Source: Clostridiales bacterium
GTDB lineage: Bacteria > Bacillota > Clostridia > Oscillospirales > Ruminococcaceae
Direction: 5' to 3'
DNA length: 17,729 bases
Assembly (NCBI GenBank): GCA_029007575.1
Contig: JAQXIB010000064.1
Coordinates: forward strand, 1 to 17,729
Shown here: positions 6,351 to 14,113 of the stretch, piece by piece
Layout of the letters: the number at the start of each line of letters is the position of its first letter
Numbering within the stretch: the first letter of the stretch is position 1
The notes under the pieces: model-generated
What the model saw: only the letters and a program-made list of their open reading frames with translations
What the model was told of the DNA's origin: nothing
Databases searched by the model: none
Position numbers and translations under genes: made by a program

Positions 6351-6925
6351 ATAAGAGCTTGAAAAAAATTCGAAATATCATCAGCACCGTATTGGTTGCG
6401 TTGGTCGTACTGCTTGCAGTGCTTCTGGTCGGCGCAAGGCTTTTCGGCTTGCGGGCGCTCACGGTACTTTCCGGATCGATGGAGCCTGTCTATCATACCG
6501 GTTCGTTGATTTATGTAAAAAAGGTGGATACAAGCAAGATCAAACCCGGTGACGTTATCACCTTTATGTTGGACGAAAAAACCATCGCTACCCATCGGGT
6601 AGTAGAAGTGGTGCCCGATGAGGAGGATACATCGGTCCTTCGATTCAAAACCAAGGGTGATGCCAATGACGTCGAAGACGGCGGTCTGGTACATTATAAA
6701 AACGTAATCGGTACGCCGGTGTTTTCGATCCCGTATCTCGGCTACGTGGCAAATTACATTCAGCATCCGCCGGGGATGTATATTGCAATATCGGTGGGCG
6801 CGATATTGATTCTGTTGGTGTTTCTGCCGGATTTGTTCGGCAAAACAGAGAAACAAAAGGAAAAAGCCGCAAGCCCTGCTGCAACTGAGGAGAGCGCGCA
6901 AGGCGCGGAACAAAATCGTGGGTAA
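6347..6925 (+). CDS. sipW: SipW-type (ER-like) signal peptidase I
   Basis: Membrane signal peptidase of 192 aa, of the SipW/archaeal-eukaryotic class that uses a Ser-His rather than a Ser-Lys dyad. Visible features: N-terminal membrane segment (about 13-33), catalytic S44 in LSGSMEP, H83 in IATHRVVEV where ordinary bacterial enzymes have Lys, and a TKGDAND box (102-108) supplying acidic residues. A second membrane segment (about 138-160) and a polar tail follow. In Bacillus SipW processes TasA and TapA and is needed for matrix fibres. Here it is immediately followed by five proteins with matching signal peptides and by a sixth farther on, which are its presumed substrates. Start ATG 6347 overlaps the tetR stop by 4 nt. 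Confidence 0.95.
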   Translation: MNKSLKKIRNIISTVLVALVVLLAVLLVGARLFGLRALTVLSGSMEPVYHTGSLIYVKKVDTSKIKPGDVITFMLDEKTIATHRVVEVVPDEEDTSVLRFKTKGDANDVEDGGLVHYKNVIGTPVFSIPYLGYVANYIQHPPGMYIAISVGAILILLVFLPDLFGKTEKQKEKAASPAATEESAQGAEQNRG

Positions 6926-6938
6926 TGCCGTAAGGCAT
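6925..6938 (+). other. Small hairpin between sipW and the first fibre gene
   Basis: ATGCC-GTAA-GGCAT, a 5-bp stem with a GNRA-type loop and no U-run, so not a terminator. It could mark an mRNA processing or stability point that lets the structural genes be expressed above sipW. Speculative. Confidence 0.3.
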
Positions 6939-6970
6939 CCAAATAAATCATTTGATAGGAGATTATTTAC

Positions 6971-7552
6971 ATGAAGACAAAAACAAAAGCATTGGTATTG
7001 TCTTTTTGTGCGGTGTTGCTTGTCGTTACGACCGCAATGGTAACGATGGCGTTTCTCACATCGACAGATTCGGTAAAAAACACCTTTACTGTCGGTAAGG
7101 TCGCCATAACACTGGACGAAGCAGCCGTGAAAACGGATGGTACATACAAATCTGATGTCCATGAGCGTGTAAAGGCAAATGAGTATAAGCTGATTCCGGG
7201 TCACACTTATATCAAGGATCCTGTTGTACACGTCGACGAACAAAGCGAGGATTGCTGGTTGTTTGTCAAACTCGAGAACGGATTGAAAGATGTCATTGCC
7301 GATGCAACAATCGAAACACAGATGGCAAACAACGGTTGGACGTTGGTTGCCGGTCAAACGAACGTTTATGCTTACAACGCAAAAGTTTCCGCAAACGAGG
7401 ATGTTGAAGTGTTCAAAAGCTTTACCGTAAAAGGTACAGCAACCGATTTATCAACTTACAAAGATCAAAAAATTATTGTAACCGCCTGCGCGGTTCAGGC
7501 AGACGGCTTTGATACCGCTGCGGCTGCTTTTAGCGCCGTCACGTTTGGATGA
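6971..7552 (+). CDS. TasA/camelysin-like protein 1, SipW-dependent
   Basis: 193-aa exported protein. SipW-type signal peptide (residues 1 to about 27, KTKTKALVL...VTMA) with likely cleavage before FLTSTD, followed by the family hallmark NTFTVGKVAITLDE. The middle contains LIPGHTYIKDPVVHV, which corresponds to the L-[KMV]-PG-[DN]-x-x-x-K motif of TasA/CalY, and DCWLFVKLENG, the aromatic-rich strand of the jelly-roll. The C-terminal IVTACAVQADGFDTAAAAFSAV is shared with the next paralogue. Likely role: subunit of an extracellular fibre, or a surface-associated metalloprotease-like camelysin relative; the fibre role is better supported by context. AGGAG lies 9 nt before ATG 6971. Confidence 0.88.
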   Translation: MKTKTKALVLSFCAVLLVVTTAMVTMAFLTSTDSVKNTFTVGKVAITLDEAAVKTDGTYKSDVHERVKANEYKLIPGHTYIKDPVVHVDEQSEDCWLFVKLENGLKDVIADATIETQMANNGWTLVAGQTNVYAYNAKVSANEDVEVFKSFTVKGTATDLSTYKDQKIIVTACAVQADGFDTAAAAFSAVTFG

Positions 7553-7620
7553 TCTGCGGAATAACGGCGAAATGCCTTTATTTATCATAACATAATTTTG
7601 ACGAAAGGGGGTGGATGTGG

Positions 7621-8211
7621 ATGAAGAAGAAAGCTACTATTGCGGTTGTTGCTCTTGTTCTTGTAGTCTGCTGCGCTATTGGAGGTGCTATTGCATGGTT
7701 GACGGATACGACAGCACCCGTTACCAACACCTTTACTGTTGGTGATGTGGATATTACCCTTACCGAAACATGGAATACGGACACCAATAGTGACAGCTCA
7801 AATGACACATGGACGGCAAAGCTGGTCCCCGGAAATACATATGCCAAGGACCCTGTGGTTACTGTAACCAACGAGACCAATGTTGACTGTTATCTGTTTG
7901 TGAAGTTCGAGGAATCAAACAATGCAAACACCTATTTAACCTATACCTCGACCTTGATAGAAGAGAACGGCTGGACGAAAGGTGACGGAACAAATATTCC
8001 TGCTGACGTTTGGTACAGAGTAGTGTTGGCAAACGATACAACGAAATCATGGAATCTGTTGGACGGGAACAAGGTGACAGTAAACGCTGGTACAGTAACC
8101 AAAGACACCATGTCGAAAGCTCAAAATGCGAAGCTCACTTACACCGCTTATGCAGTGCAAAAGGACAACATTGATACTGCTGCCGCAGCATGGGCAAAAC
8201 TAGGCGCTTAA
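7621..8211 (+). CDS. TasA/camelysin-like protein 2, SipW-dependent
   Basis: 196 aa from ATG 7621; an in-frame ATG at 7615 would add two residues but lies only 3 nt from AAAGGGGG, so 7621 (9-nt spacing) is preferred. The signal peptide KKKATIAVV...GGAIA is followed by WLTDTTAPVTNTFTVGDVDI, the SipW-substrate hallmark. LVPGNTYAKDPVVTVTNETNVDCYLFVKFEES aligns closely with protein 1, as does the C-terminal YTAYAVQKDNIDTAAAAWAKLGA. A probable fibre subunit and close paralogue of protein 1; the pair differ mainly in the variable middle. It lies 68 bp after protein 1 with no terminator between. Confidence 0.88.
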   Translation: MKKKATIAVVALVLVVCCAIGGAIAWLTDTTAPVTNTFTVGDVDITLTETWNTDTNSDSSNDTWTAKLVPGNTYAKDPVVTVTNETNVDCYLFVKFEESNNANTYLTYTSTLIEENGWTKGDGTNIPADVWYRVVLANDTTKSWNLLDGNKVTVNAGTVTKDTMSKAQNAKLTYTAYAVQKDNIDTAAAAWAKLGA

Positions 8212-8252
8212 TGAAGAATGGAACAATTATTTCAGAAAGGAAGTTTTAATCC

Positions 8253-9050
8253 ATGAAAAAGAAAATTTTATCCATTTGTGTTGCTGCTGTTATTGCAGTA
8301 ACGGCAATCTCAGGTGCATCCCTGGCTTATTTGACCGATACCGACAAGGCTACGAATACCTTTACCGTCGGCAATGTTAAGATTGATTTGATTGAACAGC
8401 AAAGAAACGAAAACGGTACTGATTTGGTAGACTTTGTGCAGGACAAAAATTTGCTGCCTATCGTTGGTTCTGCGCAGGGCGCAAAAGATAGTTTCGGTCT
8501 TCCTACCGCTAAAAACTATGTCGACAAGGTCGTTACCGTGAAAAACAGCGGTACAAACGATGCATATATCCGCGCTTATTTTGCGATCCCGTCCGCTTTG
8601 GATGACGGTTATGAGACTTTCAACGCCGGATTGAACGTACTGCATTTTAACTTTGGTAACAAAGTGGTTGACGGTGCGGTAATTTCCACATATGGCAATG
8701 AATGGAACTGGAAACACGACGGCGAATGGAACTACTTTGAAACTACAATAGATGGTGTTGCATACAACGTATATTATGCTGATTATACGAAAATTCTTGC
8801 AGCAGGTGAAACGACCGAACGCTTTGTAGACGGTGTATATCTGGACAAATCCTTTGACGTAAAAGACGATGGTTATTATGCTTTTAACAAGAAACTGGAA
8901 TTAGGTAACTTGGACATGAACAAAGTACAATGCCCTGTATTCTCAGTTGCAGTCCAAGCAGGTGGATTTGCTTCCGCTGAAGAAGCTATCACCAGCGCTT
9001 TTGGCGCAAATTACAATCCTTGGGGCGGCGAAGCTACTAACTGGCAATAA
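8253..9050 (+). CDS. TasA/camelysin-like protein 3, SipW-dependent (largest paralogue)
   Basis: 265 aa, the longest of the TasA-like set and closest in size to Bacillus TasA (261 aa). Signal peptide KKKILSICV...GASLA, then YLTDTDKATNTFTVGNVKID, the canonical signature. An insertion relative to proteins 1 and 2 covers about residues 50-190 and carries VVTVKNSGTNDAYIRAYFAIP (the family's V-x-V-K-N-x-G strand) and an aromatic-rich stretch (EWNWKHDGEWNYFE). The C-terminus VAVQAGGFASAEEAITSAFG keeps the paralogue pattern. It is the best candidate for the major fibre subunit on size and position. AAAGGAAG lies 9 nt before ATG 8253. Confidence 0.88.
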   Translation: MKKKILSICVAAVIAVTAISGASLAYLTDTDKATNTFTVGNVKIDLIEQQRNENGTDLVDFVQDKNLLPIVGSAQGAKDSFGLPTAKNYVDKVVTVKNSGTNDAYIRAYFAIPSALDDGYETFNAGLNVLHFNFGNKVVDGAVISTYGNEWNWKHDGEWNYFETTIDGVAYNVYYADYTKILAAGETTERFVDGVYLDKSFDVKDDGYYAFNKKLELGNLDMNKVQCPVFSVAVQAGGFASAEEAITSAFGANYNPWGGEATNWQ

Positions 9051-9084
9051 TTTTACTTTTGCCATAAAGGAGAGCTGATCTATC

Positions 9085-9756
9085 GTGAAAAAGAAAATTT
9101 TATCTGTTTGCCTTGTCGCTGTTATAGCGGTAATGGCGATTACCGGCGCATCATTGGCTTACTTTACCGACGTGGACACTAACACCAACGTGGTAACGAT
9201 GGGCGATGTTGACATTGCGCTGGACGAAGCTCCTGTTTCATATGATGACGCAACCTACACCTACACTGCCGACGAGAATGCCGACCGTGTGAAAAGCAAC
9301 ACATATGACAATGTTTATCCCGGCGCGGTTCTGCCGAAAGATCCTACCGTACATAATAACGGCACCATGGATGCCTATGTTCGTGTCAAGATCACGGTTG
9401 ATTTTAACTATCTCGCGCTTTTGCAGGATGACGATATCATCTTTAACAAAGGCGAATGGGATGCTGACCTGAGAAACATTCTCAATATCGACACCCAAAA
9501 CTGGACTTATGCAGGTTTGGAATTTGCGAATGACGGTACCCAAAATGTAAACTTCTATTATACCTACAACACCAAGCTGGCTGCCGGCGCTGATACCACT
9601 CCGGTATTTACTCAGGTGACGGTTCCTGTTTCCTTTGACAAGGAGCTTGATAACGCTGCAAGCAGAACTTTCAACATTGACTTGGAAGCTCACGCGATTC
9701 AGGTTCCCGGCTTTGCGGATGCGGATGCTGCTTGGACTGCGTTCGACGCCGAATAA
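9085..9756 (+). CDS. TasA/camelysin-like protein 4, SipW-dependent
   Basis: 223 aa starting at GTG 9085 (AAAGGAG upstream). The first 19 nt after the start base are identical to those of protein 3, and the signal peptide (KKKILSVCL...GASLA) is nearly the same, pointing to recent duplication. The mature protein begins YFTDVDTNTNVVTMGDVDIALDE. VYPGAVLPKDPTVHNNGTMD corresponds to the PG...K strand, followed by AYVRVKITVDF. C-terminal IDLEAHAIQVPGFADADAAW repeats the family pattern. Likely a fibre subunit or variant. It is followed by a 141-nt structured spacer, the longest gap inside the operon. Confidence 0.87.
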   Translation: MKKKILSVCLVAVIAVMAITGASLAYFTDVDTNTNVVTMGDVDIALDEAPVSYDDATYTYTADENADRVKSNTYDNVYPGAVLPKDPTVHNNGTMDAYVRVKITVDFNYLALLQDDDIIFNKGEWDADLRNILNIDTQNWTYAGLEFANDGTQNVNFYYTYNTKLAAGADTTPVFTQVTVPVSFDKELDNAASRTFNIDLEAHAIQVPGFADADAAWTAFDAE

Positions 9757-9770
9757 GTTCTTTTGATGTT

Positions 9771-9875
9771 CTCTTTCCTTCGGGGAAGAGGGCATACACG
9801 AATGCCTTGACATATTTTTAGTGAGGGCGTTCGTTTATGCCGTAATCAAGCAGAAAATAAAATGTTTTGCATTTT
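9771..9875 (+). other. Structured intergenic RNA between TasA-like genes 4 and 5
   Basis: Three elements stand out in this spacer. (a) CTCTTTCC-TTCG-GGGAAGAG (9771-9790) is an 8-bp stem with a UUCG tetraloop. (b) GGCAT (9791-9795) can pair with ATGCC (9802-9806), or alternatively CGAATGCC (9799-9806) can pair with GGCGTTCG (9826-9833), and these two pairings exclude each other. (c) AAAATG-TTTTG-CATTTT (9859-9875) lies just before the next ribosome site. None ends in a proper U-run, so a processing, stability or switching element is more likely than a full terminator. Confidence 0.4.
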
Positions 9876-9897
9876 GATTAGATGAGGGGGATATCTT

Positions 9898-10467
9898 ATG
9901 AAAAACAAAATACTGGTTTTGGCTTTTGTTGTGGGATGCCTTGCATTATCTGCGTGGGGTACGACTGCGTATTTCACCCATGAAGGCACTGCGACAAATG
10001 TCATAACCGCCGGCGATGTTGCCATTGAGCTGCAAGAAACCGCTGTTCTCGAGGGGGGAGGCGATCCGGTGCCGTTTGAGGATGTCATCGGTGTGATGCC
10101 GGGAACGGAAGTGTCCAAGATCGTCGAGGTAAAAAACACCGGCGGGAATGCCGCGTGGGTGCGAATTATTCTTGACAAGGATATCCTTCTTGCCGACGGC
10201 GCAGAGGGAGAGGTCGATCTGTCCCTGATCTCCTGCGATTTAAATACCGAATATTGGACGGAGAAAGAGGGCTGTTATTATTACAATACTGCGCTGGAGC
10301 CCGGCAAAACGACTGAGCCGCTGTTCACCAAGGTGATGTTCGCTCAAACAATGAGCAATATGTATCAGCACAGCAAGGCGGTCATTCAGGTCGATGCGCA
10401 GGCGACACAGACTGCCAATAACGGGGAAACCGTCTTTGATGCGGTCGGCTGGCCGGATGCAGAGTAA
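9898..10467 (+). CDS. TasA/camelysin-like protein 5, SipW-dependent
   Basis: 189 aa. Signal peptide KNKILVLAFVVGC...GTTA, then YFTHEGTATNVITAGDVAIELQE, a somewhat divergent but clear SipW-substrate signature. VMPGTEVSKIVEVKNTGGNAAWVRIIL holds the PG...K and V-K-N-x-G strands typical of TasA folds, and YYYNTALEPGKTTEPLFTKV resembles the corresponding part of protein 4. The C-terminus is AVIQVDAQATQTANNG. GAGGGGG lies 7 nt before ATG 9898. It is separated from protein 4 by the structured spacer and sits 17 bp before the large adhesin gene, so it may be a minor subunit or adapter for that protein. Confidence 0.86.
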   Translation: MKNKILVLAFVVGCLALSAWGTTAYFTHEGTATNVITAGDVAIELQETAVLEGGGDPVPFEDVIGVMPGTEVSKIVEVKNTGGNAAWVRIILDKDILLADGAEGEVDLSLISCDLNTEYWTEKEGCYYYNTALEPGKTTEPLFTKVMFAQTMSNMYQHSKAVIQVDAQATQTANNGETVFDAVGWPDAE

Positions 10468-10484
10468 GGGGGAAATAAAAACAG

Positions 10485-13400
10485 ATGAAACGTAAAATAT
10501 TGTCGCTTCTGTTAAGTTTGTCTTTGCTGATGTCGGTAATCATACCGGCAAGCTTGGCTTTCGCAGAAACCGGCGAAACCGCAAAGATCACAGTAAACTA
10601 TGTTTATGAAAGCAATAAAGCTATGGTGGCGCAGCCGTATCAGGCGCAGATTGCAGAAGGCTCGGACTTTCAGAAAACATTGGAGATACCGAAACTCTTT
10701 AACTATTCCATTCCCACGAATAAGGCGGAGGGTCTCAGCGAGAACATCACGCTGAATATGGATGAATCCACCAAAGAGTACACGCTGTCTTTTAATCTCA
10801 CCAATGTAACCGAGGACGTGACAGTGACACTTTACTATGTCGCGGGAACAGCAAAGTACAAGGTTTATCACTATTATCAGAATCTTGAGAATGATGACTA
10901 TACCGATGCGCCGCCAAAGGTGTTTGAGCTGGAAGGCGACATTGATGCGTATACGGAGGCAGTCGCTGAGAACCAGCCGGGTTATCACTGCAACGGCGTA
11001 CCGCAGACGACCATTGCGGCGGACGGGACAACCGAGGTCGAGATTTACTATGACCGTGATTATTATACCGTGGTTTTCGATGTAAACGGCGGTGTCAACG
11101 GTCCGGAACCGATTTATGCAAAATACGGCACAACATTTGAGGCCAAGACGATTAAGGAGCCGAGCCGAAAAGGCTACACATTTCTCGGATGGCAGCCGAT
11201 TTTAGCTGATACGGTCACCATTGATGGAAATGTAACCTATGTAGCCCAGTGGCAGCCCGAAAAGGGGCAGGCAGACTATACCATCGTTATCTGGGGACAA
11301 AACGCTAACGATGACGAGTATTCCTATCTCAGCTCCCACGAAGCTTGGGGACAGGTGGGAAATTCAGTCACGTGGACTCCGGAAATGCTGATTTGTCAAG
11401 GCGCTCATGTGCATAATGAAAATTGTTATGCGTTTATTTGCGAGAAAGAGGAACATAGTCATAGCAAGGACTGTTATGCAAATGTAGGTTCAGAATCATC
11501 TGCTGGAATAGATGCCCCGAATAATCCTGCCAATGGTACTATTGCAAGAAAAGCATGGACTCGAAATGAAAAAGTAATTTATATCGACGGTAAATGGTAC
11601 GATTATAATGGGAATGCGAGTATAGGCAGTACGGCAACTTCTACTTGCGGTAAAACAGAACACAAACACACTGATTACACTGGCTCCTGCTATGAACTGA
11701 TCTGCACGTTGGAAGGTCACACGCATACCGACGATTGTTATATGGGTTCACTGCATCCCGGTGAAGCACTGTGGACAATCGATCACAGCGATACCGTGAC
11801 GGTGGACGCTAACGGCAGTACCGTGCTGAATGTGTACTTTAAACGTACAGAGTTTACGCTGACCTTCAGGTACGGGAGAAATAACAATACAACCCAAACG
11901 ATTCAGGCCCGCTGGGGCAAGAATATCGCAAGCGAGTATAATGCCATTGTAAAAGAAGCGGGCAGCAGTTTTTGGAGCAGAAATCGAGACGCAAGCGGGC
12001 CTTATACTAACTACATTGGCGTAATGCCGGCGGAAAACAGAACATATTACAACAAAACAGAGTCCGGCAAAAGCAATACAATGTACTATTATGCCGAGAA
12101 TTTGAACGGTGAATATGAAGAGATTTTCCGGATATCCTTTGGCGGCACTTATTATGTCACCGATGAAGACCGTTATGAGTTTGAAGGCTTTACCTACGAT
12201 CACGGAACTAACATCGGTGAAAACTGCAACGGCGCAGAGTTCTATTACAAGCGTAATTCCTACAACCTCGATTTTTACTCCGCAAGCAACAATACAACTG
12301 ATCAATCAAAAGCAGTACAATATCAGATGCCTTTGGGCGAGTATGACTATGTTCCGACTGCTAAACCCGACAGTGTGGAAGACGACGCCGTTTTTGTCGG
12401 CTGGTATCTAAACCCGGAATGTACCGGTGAGCAGTATGATCTGTCTGCTCACACAATGCCGTCAAACAACATAGCTCTCTATGCCAAATGGGTTAACGGG
12501 CTGTACACGGTGACGACATACACCGATGATACCATGCAGTCGTTCTATACCTATGAGGGTTATGATGGAAAGCAAGAAAACATCGAGAAGTACACACTTG
12601 CCGTAGAACCGACGCCACCAACCAAAGATGGCTATGTTTTCATCGGCTGGTTCTACAAGGATGGTGAGACAGAGAAACCATTCTCTTTCACTATGCCGAT
12701 CACCAAGGATTATGATCTCTATCCCAAATTCTCGGAGCCGCAGGCGGTGACCTACACCGTTCATTATTACAAAGCAGGAACAACAGAACAGGTCGCGGAT
12801 GACCGCACGAATTCCGTTATGATTGGCACTACGGTCACGGAAAAGGCTAAAATGGGCACGGAGTTAAATCGGCTGCCGGCGGATAAGCAAAATAAGTACT
12901 ATCCCACTAACACCAGCACGAGCGTCATTATCAATCAGCTTGATCAGGAAATTATCTTCTATTACAAGGAAGCGTCCTCTGTTTCGTACACGGTCTACTA
13001 TCAGGACACTAACGGCAATGATCTGATCGACCCTGTTACAAAGACAACAGAGTACTCGACGGTCACCGAGTCGTATGTGCCGATTGATAACTATGCACCG
13101 CGTCAATACCAGATTATGAAAGATTTGTCCGTGGACGAAACGCAGAATAAGATCATTTTCATCTATGACCCGACGCTTACAACGCTTACCATCACCAAAT
13201 CCGGTGCGGATGTAAGCAAAGATCCCAACCAAAGCTTTATTTTCTATGTCAAAGGTGCGGATGAGAACACCAAGGATATCGATATCACTGTGGTAATCAA
13301 TGGAAACGGCAGCAAGACCATTCAGAGTCTGCCTGTTGGCACATATACTGTTACCGAGGATACACAGTGGAGCTGGCGCTATCGTGCGCAAAGCAGCAAC

Positions 13401-13517
13401 CCCGCCACAATTGAAGCCAAGGGCGGCGACGTAAAAAATGAGATTATCTTTACTAATGACCGCACAGCAGACAAATGGCTGGACGGCAACGCCTATTGCC
13501 GGAATCTGTTCAAATAA
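10485..13517 (+). CDS. Large secreted surface protein with InlB B-repeats, His/Cys modules and MucBP-like domains
   Basis: 1010 aa with an ordinary Sec signal peptide (MKRKILSLL...AFA, cleavage before ETGE). Domains in order: beta-rich region (35-190); InlB B-repeat/Flg_new (193-256, FDVNGG...GYTFLGWQP...YVAQW); a Cys/His region in two parts (C304, H308, H310, C314, C319, H324, H326, C330 and C388, H393, H395, C402, C407, H412, H414, C418); two more InlB-like repeats (about 592-668 and 674-750, FVGWYLN and FIGWFYK); two MucBP-like repeats (about 755-830, 833-897); and a pilin-like Ig domain (about 899-995, TLTITKSGADV...FIFYVKGAD, VTEDTQWSWRYRA). It ends KWLDGNAYCRNLFK with no LPxTG and no membrane segment, so it must be held by the fibre or another partner. 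Likely an adhesin. Confidence 0.88.
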   Translation: MKRKILSLLLSLSLLMSVIIPASLAFAETGETAKITVNYVYESNKAMVAQPYQAQIAEGSDFQKTLEIPKLFNYSIPTNKAEGLSENITLNMDESTKEYTLSFNLTNVTEDVTVTLYYVAGTAKYKVYHYYQNLENDDYTDAPPKVFELEGDIDAYTEAVAENQPGYHCNGVPQTTIAADGTTEVEIYYDRDYYTVVFDVNGGVNGPEPIYAKYGTTFEAKTIKEPSRKGYTFLGWQPILADTVTIDGNVTYVAQWQPEKGQADYTIVIWGQNANDDEYSYLSSHEAWGQVGNSVTWTPEMLICQGAHVHNENCYAFICEKEEHSHSKDCYANVGSESSAGIDAPNNPANGTIARKAWTRNEKVIYIDGKWYDYNGNASIGSTATSTCGKTEHKHTDYTGSCYELICTLEGHTHTDDCYMGSLHPGEALWTIDHSDTVTVDANGSTVLNVYFKRTEFTLTFRYGRNNNTTQTIQARWGKNIASEYNAIVKEAGSSFWSRNRDASGPYTNYIGVMPAENRTYYNKTESGKSNTMYYYAENLNGEYEEIFRISFGGTYYVTDEDRYEFEGFTYDHGTNIGENCNGAEFYYKRNSYNLDFYSASNNTTDQSKAVQYQMPLGEYDYVPTAKPDSVEDDAVFVGWYLNPECTGEQYDLSAHTMPSNNIALYAKWVNGLYTVTTYTDDTMQSFYTYEGYDGKQENIEKYTLAVEPTPPTKDGYVFIGWFYKDGETEKPFSFTMPITKDYDLYPKFSEPQAVTYTVHYYKAGTTEQVADDRTNSVMIGTTVTEKAKMGTELNRLPADKQNKYYPTNTSTSVIINQLDQEIIFYYKEASSVSYTVYYQDTNGNDLIDPVTKTTEYSTVTESYVPIDNYAPRQYQIMKDLSVDETQNKIIFIYDPTLTTLTITKSGADVSKDPNQSFIFYVKGADENTKDIDITVVINGNGSKTIQSLPVGTYTVTEDTQWSWRYRAQSSNPATIEAKGGDVKNEIIFTNDRTADKWLDGNAYCRNLFK

Positions 13518-13534
13518 GAAAGGAGGCAGCAACG

Positions 13535-14095
13535 ATGTATCGAACGGAATTTATGAAAAAGACATTTAAATGGAAAAAATCCTTTGTGTTGCTGGTCTCC
13601 GCAGCAGTGCTTGTGTTCGGCGTTGTCGGGGGCACATTGGCATGGCTGATAGCAGAACCGCAGCAGGTCACCAACAACTTTGAATATGCTCAGGTTTCAT
13701 GTCAAGTCGAGGAAACGTTCAAAGATAACGTGAAAAGCAATGTTTCCATCAAAAACACAAGCAATGTTTCGGCTTATATCCGCGCCGCTGTCGTAGTGAC
13801 GTGGCAGGATGCAGCCGGCAATGTTTACGGCACAAATCCGGTGGCAGATCGGGACTATACGATAGCGTTTAATACAAACGGTTGGACGAAAAGGGGCGGC
13901 TTCTATTATTGGGATCAGCCCGTGGAAAAAGACGGCTATACCGGCGAGTTGATCACAACGTGTGAGCCGATTGGCGGAAAAGCACCGGAGGGTTATACCC
14001 TCTGTGTCGAGATCGTGGCTGAGGCGGTTCAGGCAGAGCCTGCAACGGTAGTCAGCGAAGCATGGGGCTTTGCCCCCGTCAGTTCGGAAAATTAA
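13535..14095 (+). CDS. TasA/camelysin-like protein 6, SipW-dependent, divergent
   Basis: 186 aa from ATG 13535, chosen because GGAGG lies 8 nt upstream; the frame is open 20 codons earlier inside the preceding gene. A basic N-terminus (MYRTEFMKKTFKWKK) precedes a hydrophobic segment and GTLAWLIAEPQQVTNNFEYA, a degenerate version of the A-[YFW]-[FL]-T...TNTFTVG signature. NVSIKNTSNVSAYIRAAVVVTW matches the V-K-N-x-G / AYIRA strands of proteins 3-5. C-terminal CVEIVAEAVQAEPATVVSEAWGF fits the family pattern. It is separated from the other paralogues by the adhesin gene and directly precedes the wall-anchored protein, so a linker, cap or TapA-like accessory role is plausible but unproven. Confidence 0.82.
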   Translation: MYRTEFMKKTFKWKKSFVLLVSAAVLVFGVVGGTLAWLIAEPQQVTNNFEYAQVSCQVEETFKDNVKSNVSIKNTSNVSAYIRAAVVVTWQDAAGNVYGTNPVADRDYTIAFNTNGWTKRGGFYYWDQPVEKDGYTGELITTCEPIGGKAPEGYTLCVEIVAEAVQAEPATVVSEAWGFAPVSSEN

Positions 14096-14113
14096 GGGAA
14101 GGAGGAAAGGAAT

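Noticed and set aside
6338..7357. 339-codon minus-strand open frame opposite sipW and the first TasA-like gene
   Set aside because: Composition is atypical (rich in Cys, His, Arg), there is no ribosome site, and it is exactly antisense to two well-supported genes; it is a shadow frame.
9807..9839. Consensus TTGACA inside the spacer between TasA-like genes 4 and 5, considered as an internal promoter
   Set aside because: No acceptable -10 box at 15-19 bp downstream (TTCGTT at the expected place).
12864..13532. 222-codon minus-strand frame opposite the adhesin 3' end
   Set aside because: Shadow of a repeat-rich coding region; Ile/Val/Arg-rich product with no domain.
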